DNA of 64,000 bases, taken from NCBI GenBank assembly GCA_963836785.1, contig CAWIKW010000018.1:1-64000 (forward strand). Reading direction: 5' to 3'. How positions within the stretch are numbered: position 1 is the stretch's first letter; each line of letters starts with the position of its first letter. Under the pieces are notes generated by a model. The model searched no databases, had not been told where the DNA came from, and saw only the letters and a list, made by a program, of their open reading frames with translations. Origin of the DNA: DASQPR01 sp963836785 (lineage in GTDB: Bacteria > Actinomycetota > Actinomycetes > Mycobacteriales > Micromonosporaceae). Below are positions 59,691 to 64,000 of this stretch, in pieces. The translations under genes and the position numbers were made by a program.

Positions 59691-62600
59691 ATGCAGATCG
59701 CGATGCTGGGCCCGCTGGAAGTCCGTCCGGACGCCGGCGATCCCCGCGCGATCTCCGGACCACGCCTCGCTCGCCTGCTCATCGTCCTTGCCCTGCATCC
59801 GGGTCAGGTGGTGACGACCGGCTCGGTCGTGGACGCCGTCTGGGCCGACGACGTGCCGGACGAGCCCGGCAACGCGATTCAGGCGCTGGTGTCGCGGCTA
59901 CGCCGGGCCGCGCCCGGCATCGATGTCGTCAGCCGGGCCCAGGGGTACGTCCTCGACGTCGTGCCGGACGCGGTCGATGTCCGCGACTTCGAGCGGCTCG
60001 TCGGTGAGGCCCGGCAGGTGTCACGGGCCGATCCAGCATCGGCGGCGGCCACGCTGCGCCAGGCACTCGACCTGTGGCGCGGTCCGGCGCTGGTCGACGC
60101 GGGCGATGCCGAGTTCGCGCGAGCGGCCCGGGTGCGCCTGGATGAGATGCGCCTCGATGCGTTGCAGGAGCGGATCGACGCGGATCTGCGCACCGGCCAC
60201 GCGCCCGAGCTGATCGCCGAACTGGAGGGCCTCGCGGCGGCGTACCCGTTGCGCGAATCGTTCGTGAAGCTGCTCATGCGCGCGTTGCACGCGGCGGGCG
60301 ACCGGGGTCGCGCCTTGGGGGTGTTCGAATCGGCCCGGGTCCGTCTCGCCGACGAACTTGGCGTCGCACCCTCCGCCGACCTTGCCGCCGAGCACCTCCG
60401 GATCCTTCGTGCCGACGATCGGGCCGCCGATCCCGACCGGCCGGACGGCAACCGGGCGACGGCCGGAGCGGCCGCGGGAAACGGGTCCGGGCCGCCCGCG
60501 GCCGACGCCGTGCCGCCCCGCCTGACGAACCTGCGCGCCGAGATCAGCAGCTTCGTCGGCCGGGAGAGGGACATCGCCGCGCTGGACCAGCTCGCCGACG
60601 GCCACCGACTGGTCACGTTGACCGGTCCCGGCGGTGCGGGCAAAACGCGGCTCGCCGCGCACGCTGCGCGCCGGCGCGTCGATCACGTGTCGGGCGGCGT
60701 ATGGCTCGTCGAACTTGCCCCGGTCACCGATCCCGCCGACCTCGCGCAGACGGTGCTCGGCGTGCTCGGCGTCCGGGATCGCGCTCTGGTGCGGGCGTCC
60801 GGGGCGGCCGCGCTCGACAGCCTCGTCGACCCGGTCGCCCGACTCCTGGCCGCGCTGGCCGACAAGTCGGCGCTGCTCGTGCTGGACAACTGCGAGCATC
60901 TGATCGCCGGCGTAGCCGACCTCGCCACCACGATCCTCGGCGCCTGCCCCGATGTCCGCGTCATCGCGACCAGTCGCGAGTCGCTCGGCGTGACCGGCGA
61001 GGCGCTCTGGCCGGTCGAACCACTCGCCTTGCCCCCCGACGATCCCGCACCGCCGGCCGAGGGACTCCTCGATTACGCATCCGTACGGCTTCTCGTCCAG
61101 CGCGCGGCCTCAGTACGGCCCGGGTTCACGGTGACCGACGAGAACGCCGGCGTGATCGCGCGCATCTGCCGGGCCCTCGACGGCATGCCGCTCGCGATCG
61201 AGCTGGCGGCCGCCCGGCTGCGGTCGATGACCGCGACCCAGCTCGCCGACCGGCTGGACGACCGCTTCGCACTGCTGACCGCCGGCAGCCGTACGGCCCT
61301 GCCGCGTCACCAGACACTCCGCGCGGTCGTCGACTGGAGCTGGGATCTGCTGAGCGACGCCGAGCGCGCGATGTGGCGGCGGCTCTCGGTGTTCACCGGC
61401 GGCGCCACCCTCGCCGCCGCCGATGCGGTCCGCGACGGCGACGTCGCCGCCAATTCGTCCACGCTCGACGTGCTGACATCGCTCGTCGACAAGTCGCTCC
61501 TCGCCGTGCGCGACGACGCCCCGGAACCGCGTTACATGATGCTCGAAACGATCCGCGCGTACGGCCATCTGCGACTCGACGAGGCAGGCGAGCGCGGGAC
61601 CGCGCGTACCGCGCACGCCGCGTATTTCGAGCGGCTCGCCAGTGACGCGTCCGACAAACTGCTCGGTGCCGAGCAGCTGCCGTGGCTGGCGACACTGACC
61701 GCCGACCATGACAACCTCTACACGGCCGTACGCTATGCGACCGCGGCCGGCGATGCGCGTCGGGCGACCCGACTCGTCGGCTCACTCGGCTGGTATTGGT
61801 GGCTGCGCGGGCACCGCAGCGAAGGCGTGGAGCTCGTGAAGGCCGCGCTCGCCCTCGACTACGACGACGCCGATCTGTCCGATCCCGAACTCGAGGAGCG
61901 GGCGATCGCGTACACGATTGGCGCCTTGCTCACGGTCGACGGCACGAAGGAGATGTCGCTCGCACTCGAATGGTTCGACGCCGGCACCGCAATCGTGGAA
62001 CGCATCGGTTGGCCGTCGACGCCGTTGTTGCGGCTGGTCGTGCCGCTACGCAAGGGCGTCTTCGAGACGTACCAGTCGGGCGTGCCACCGGTCGACGACG
62101 ACGTCGGCATGCCCATCGACGATCCGTTCCCGTGGATCGCGGCGACCGCACGGATCATGCGGGCACACGTCCTGCTGAACTACGGCCGGGCGGTGGAGCG
62201 GGCGGACGACGACTTCCGGGCCGCGCTCGCGGTTTACCGCGAGCTGGGCGAGCGGTGGGGGACCGCGTTCAGCCTGGTGTCGCTCGGTGGGCTCGCAGCG
62301 TGGCGCGGCGACTTCCGGGCGGCGATCGACGATCTCGATGAAGCGCTGCGCTGCGTGACCGAAATGGGCGCCTGGGAGGACCGGGTCGCGTTCCAGGTCC
62401 TCCTGGCCCGGCTGCTGTGGGCCGACGGCGACCGGGACCGGGCGTATGCGTCGCTCGCTGCGGCCGAGCGCGACGCCCACCGGCTCGGCGTGCCGGAGGC
62501 GCAGGCCAACGTGTCGGTCGCGGCCAGCGACCTCGCTCGGCTCGACGGAGATCTGTTCCTCGCGCTCGACCATCTGCGGCGCGCGGAACGCTTTGCCGCG

Positions 62601-63020
62601 CATGACACCGTTGCGTCGCAACTGCGGGCGATTGTCGCGAGTTCCCGCGGCTACCTCGAGGCGGCGCAGGGCGACGTGGACGAGGCGAGGCGGTGGCACC
62701 GGGCGGCCGTCGACTATTCGATCTCGCCGGTCGACGCGCCGGTGATTGCTCAGGTGCTGGTCGGCCTGGCCGAGATCTCGCTCCTCGAAGGGAAGCCTGG
62801 ATTCGCTGCGACCATCCTCGGCGCCAGCGCCGCCGTGCGCGGGACGGAGGACCTATCCCTGATGGACGGCCGGCGGGTGACCTCGGCCGCGCGCGCGGCG
62901 CTCGGCGACGAGAACTTCGACGCGGCGTACCAGCGGGGTCTTGCGACCACGACGAAGCAGATCGGCGCGCTCGTCGGGATCGACCTCCCGGAGCTGACCG
63001 CAACCCCGCACACCTCCTGA
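59691..63020 (+). CDS. AfsR/SARP-type regulator (winged helix-BTAD-NB-ARC-TPR)
   Basis: An 1109-residue transcription activator. The N-terminal OmpR-like winged helix (LLIVLALHPGQVVTTGSVVD, AIQALVSRLRRAAP) and the BTAD helical domain with LRESFVKLLMRALHAAGDRG occupy about residues 1-245. A Gly/Ala/Pro linker leads to a STAND ATPase with the P-loop GPGGAGKTR at about residue 312, Walker B LLVLDNCEHLIAG and sensor VIATSRESLGVTGE, plus GMPLAIELAAARLRSM. The last 500 residues are TPR-like. Members control secondary metabolism or respond to unknown signals. It converges with the DrrAB-like exporter, which may be a target. No -10 box as clear as in the other genes is seen. Confidence 0.93.
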   Translation: MQIAMLGPLEVRPDAGDPRAISGPRLARLLIVLALHPGQVVTTGSVVDAVWADDVPDEPGNAIQALVSRLRRAAPGIDVVSRAQGYVLDVVPDAVDVRDFERLVGEARQVSRADPASAAATLRQALDLWRGPALVDAGDAEFARAARVRLDEMRLDALQERIDADLRTGHAPELIAELEGLAAAYPLRESFVKLLMRALHAAGDRGRALGVFESARVRLADELGVAPSADLAAEHLRILRADDRAADPDRPDGNRATAGAAAGNGSGPPAADAVPPRLTNLRAEISSFVGRERDIAALDQLADGHRLVTLTGPGGAGKTRLAAHAARRRVDHVSGGVWLVELAPVTDPADLAQTVLGVLGVRDRALVRASGAAALDSLVDPVARLLAALADKSALLVLDNCEHLIAGVADLATTILGACPDVRVIATSRESLGVTGEALWPVEPLALPPDDPAPPAEGLLDYASVRLLVQRAASVRPGFTVTDENAGVIARICRALDGMPLAIELAAARLRSMTATQLADRLDDRFALLTAGSRTALPRHQTLRAVVDWSWDLLSDAERAMWRRLSVFTGGATLAAADAVRDGDVAANSSTLDVLTSLVDKSLLAVRDDAPEPRYMMLETIRAYGHLRLDEAGERGTARTAHAAYFERLASDASDKLLGAEQLPWLATLTADHDNLYTAVRYATAAGDARRATRLVGSLGWYWWLRGHRSEGVELVKAALALDYDDADLSDPELEERAIAYTIGALLTVDGTKEMSLALEWFDAGTAIVERIGWPSTPLLRLVVPLRKGVFETYQSGVPPVDDDVGMPIDDPFPWIAATARIMRAHVLLNYGRAVERADDDFRAALAVYRELGERWGTAFSLVSLGGLAAWRGDFRAAIDDLDEALRCVTEMGAWEDRVAFQVLLARLLWADGDRDRAYASLAAAERDAHRLGVPEAQANVSVAASDLARLDGDLFLALDHLRRAERFAAHDTVASQLRAIVASSRGYLEAAQGDVDEARRWHRAAVDYSISPVDAPVIAQVLVGLAEISLLEGKPGFAATILGASAAVRGTEDLSLMDGRRVTSAARAALGDENFDAAYQRGLATTTKQIGALVGIDLPELTATPHTS

Positions 63021-63039
63021 CACCGATCGGGCGGCCGGC

Positions 63040-63078
63040 CCGTCGACGTACCAGCGAAAGGGACCGGATCGTCGACGG
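63040..63078. terminator. Inverted repeat between convergent SARP and DrrB genes
   Basis: CCGTCGACG (63040-63048) and CGTCGACGG (63070-63078) form a 9-bp stem with a 21-base loop between the two 3' ends. A bidirectional terminator is likely. Confidence 0.5.
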
Positions 63079-63102
63079 ACCCGGCCCCTCGCGGGCACGC
63101 CG

Positions 63103-63945
63103 TCAGGCGCGGCGTTTGAACGCACGGACCGCAAGTGGCGCGAACACGACGGTGAAGCCGAGTGCCCACAGCAGAGACTGCAATGCCGGTGTGGCAACGG
63201 GTCCGGACACGAGCAGCCCGCGGATCGCGTCCGACAGGATGGTCACCGGATTCACGTTCGACCACGCCTGCAACCAGCCCGGCATCGACGCGGTCGGCAC
63301 GAAGGCGTTGGACGTGAACGTGAGCGGGAACAGCACGATGAATCCGAAGATCTGCACCTTCTCCGGGCTCGCGACGATCATGCTGACCAGCACGATCGAC
63401 CACGAGATCGCGAGCGTGGAGACCAGGACCAGACCGAACGCGCCGAGCACGCCGAACACGTTCGTGCCGACCCGGAACCCGAGCAAGGCGCCGACGCCGA
63501 GCAGCATCGCCACCGACCACGCCTGCTTCACGAGGTCGGCGACGATCCGGCCGGCCAGCGGCGAGAAACGGGCGATCGGCAATGCCCGGAGCCGGTCGAA
63601 GAATCCCTTTTCCAGGTCGGTCGAGAGCCCGACGCCGGTGTTCAGCGTGGTGAACAACGAGTTCTGCACGATGATGCCGGCGAGTGCGAAGGTCAGGTAC
63701 TCATGCGGTGACCCGGAGATCGCGCCGCCGAAGACGTACGTGAACAGCAGCAAAAACATGACCGGCTGCACACTGAAATCAATCAGCTCGAACGGGTTGT
63801 GCTTGATCTGCACCAGCGTCCGCCAGGCTAGCGACATGGTCTGTCGCAGGCCCTGCAACGGTGTGACGCGGGCCGACAGCTTGGTAGCGCTGGTGTCGCT
63901 GCGCTTCGTCGGCGCGGGCGCGGGGGCGGTCATGGTGGCAGTCAT
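63103..63945 (-). CDS. ABC-2 type exporter permease, DrrB (daunorubicin-resistance) family
   Basis: A 280-residue membrane protein with six predicted helices. Family features are NPFELIDFSVQPVMFLLLFT, EYLTFALAGIIVQNSLFTTL, DLEKGFFDRLRALPIARFSP (the conserved cytoplasmic loop) and LTFTSNAFVPTASMPGWLQA. It forms the channel for export of hydrophobic compounds. ATG 63945 follows AAAGGAGCCGGGC and overlaps the stop codon of the upstream gene as ATGA. Nearby SARP control is possible. Confidence 0.92.
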   Translation of the reverse strand: MTATMTAPAPAPTKRSDTSATKLSARVTPLQGLRQTMSLAWRTLVQIKHNPFELIDFSVQPVMFLLLFTYVFGGAISGSPHEYLTFALAGIIVQNSLFTTLNTGVGLSTDLEKGFFDRLRALPIARFSPLAGRIVADLVKQAWSVAMLLGVGALLGFRVGTNVFGVLGAFGLVLVSTLAISWSIVLVSMIVASPEKVQIFGFIVLFPLTFTSNAFVPTASMPGWLQAWSNVNPVTILSDAIRGLLVSGPVATPALQSLLWALGFTVVFAPLAVRAFKRRA

Positions 63946-64000
63946 GCCCGGCTCCTTTCGAGTTCGCGGTTTGCGTTGGTGTCGATGCCGTCGTTGGCGG
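63942..64000 (-). CDS. C-terminal end of the upstream exporter gene, probably the DrrA ATPase
   Basis: Only the last 18 codons before the stop are in the window (ANDGIDTNANRELERSRA). They overlap the permease start by four bases. The identity is inferred from the invariable drrA-drrB order; the fragment itself has no diagnostic motif. Confidence 0.5.
   Translation of the reverse strand, partial: ANDGIDTNANRELERSRA

Overview
The window looks like chromosomal DNA from a high-GC actinobacterium. The evidence is the lineage-typical gene content: a biotin synthase with its small auxiliary protein BsaP, the MurT/GatD peptidoglycan-amidation pair, a DUF3040 protein, an F420-type luciferase-like oxidoreductase, an AfsR/SARP regulator, an ECF42-like sigma factor with a DGPF/YCII partner, and a DrrB-like exporter. 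Many genes begin with GTG. Several have a -10 box (TANNNT) exactly six bases before the start codon, which points to leaderless mRNAs. I cannot place the organism at genus level. I saw no rRNA, tRNA, CRISPR array, transposase or phage gene.

Layout. 0-5.5 kb: 3' end of the error-prone polymerase dnaE2, a methyltransferase, an alkaline-phosphatase-fold protein, dinB and a DUF3040 gene. 5.6-10.4 kb, minus strand: a MoxR ATPase / DUF58 / transglutaminase operon. 10.9-14.5 kb: a DoxX-like protein and leuS, preceded by a leader peptide with three consecutive Leu codons, a hairpin and a terminator. 14.6-21 kb: a TPR protein, a serpin, a TVP38-type membrane protein, gatD-murT (MurT with a very long insertion) and a Uma2-type nuclease. 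21-25.4 kb: a KimA-like APC potassium permease with a short KdpD kinase and KdpE. 25.5-27.4 kb: a membrane protein and bioB-bsaP. 27.5-31.4 kb: a SigE-family sigma factor with a frameshifted membrane-anchored partner, then a frameshifted S9 oligopeptidase. 31.5-37.4 kb: a five-gene oligopeptide ABC importer, followed by a DmpA-type P1 peptidase and an HDAC-like deacetylase. 39.7-48.3 kb: GNAT, LLM oxidoreductase, TetR/MFS, CapA lipoprotein, a PLP enzyme, a broken second serpin and an aldo/keto reductase. 48.6-50.8 kb: a TetR/DHA2 efflux operon with a near-perfect palindromic operator. 50.9-54.3 kb: a Rossmann-DUF402 fusion, then a DGPF protein and an ECF42-like sigma factor. 54.4-56.7 kb: a GntR/ABC cassette bracketed by 15-bp tandem repeats. 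56.7-59.5 kb: a divergent cupin/MarR pair and a convergent class II aldolase/mtnA pair. 59.7-64 kb: a large SARP-type regulator and a DrrAB exporter that runs off the end.

How the genes fit together. The importer at 31.5-37.4 kb lies between two peptidase genes and forms a plausible peptide uptake and breakdown unit. KimA/KdpDE is a self-contained potassium module with no kdpFABC in the window. Four drug-type or stress-type transporter loci (42.2, 49.3, 54.8 and 63.1 kb) each lie beside or near a regulator, and three of them have visible dyad operators. Three genes carry apparent single-base frameshifts and two more have suspicious N-termini. This is either real gene decay or residual sequencing error, and it affects how the 27-35 kb and 46 kb regions should be read.
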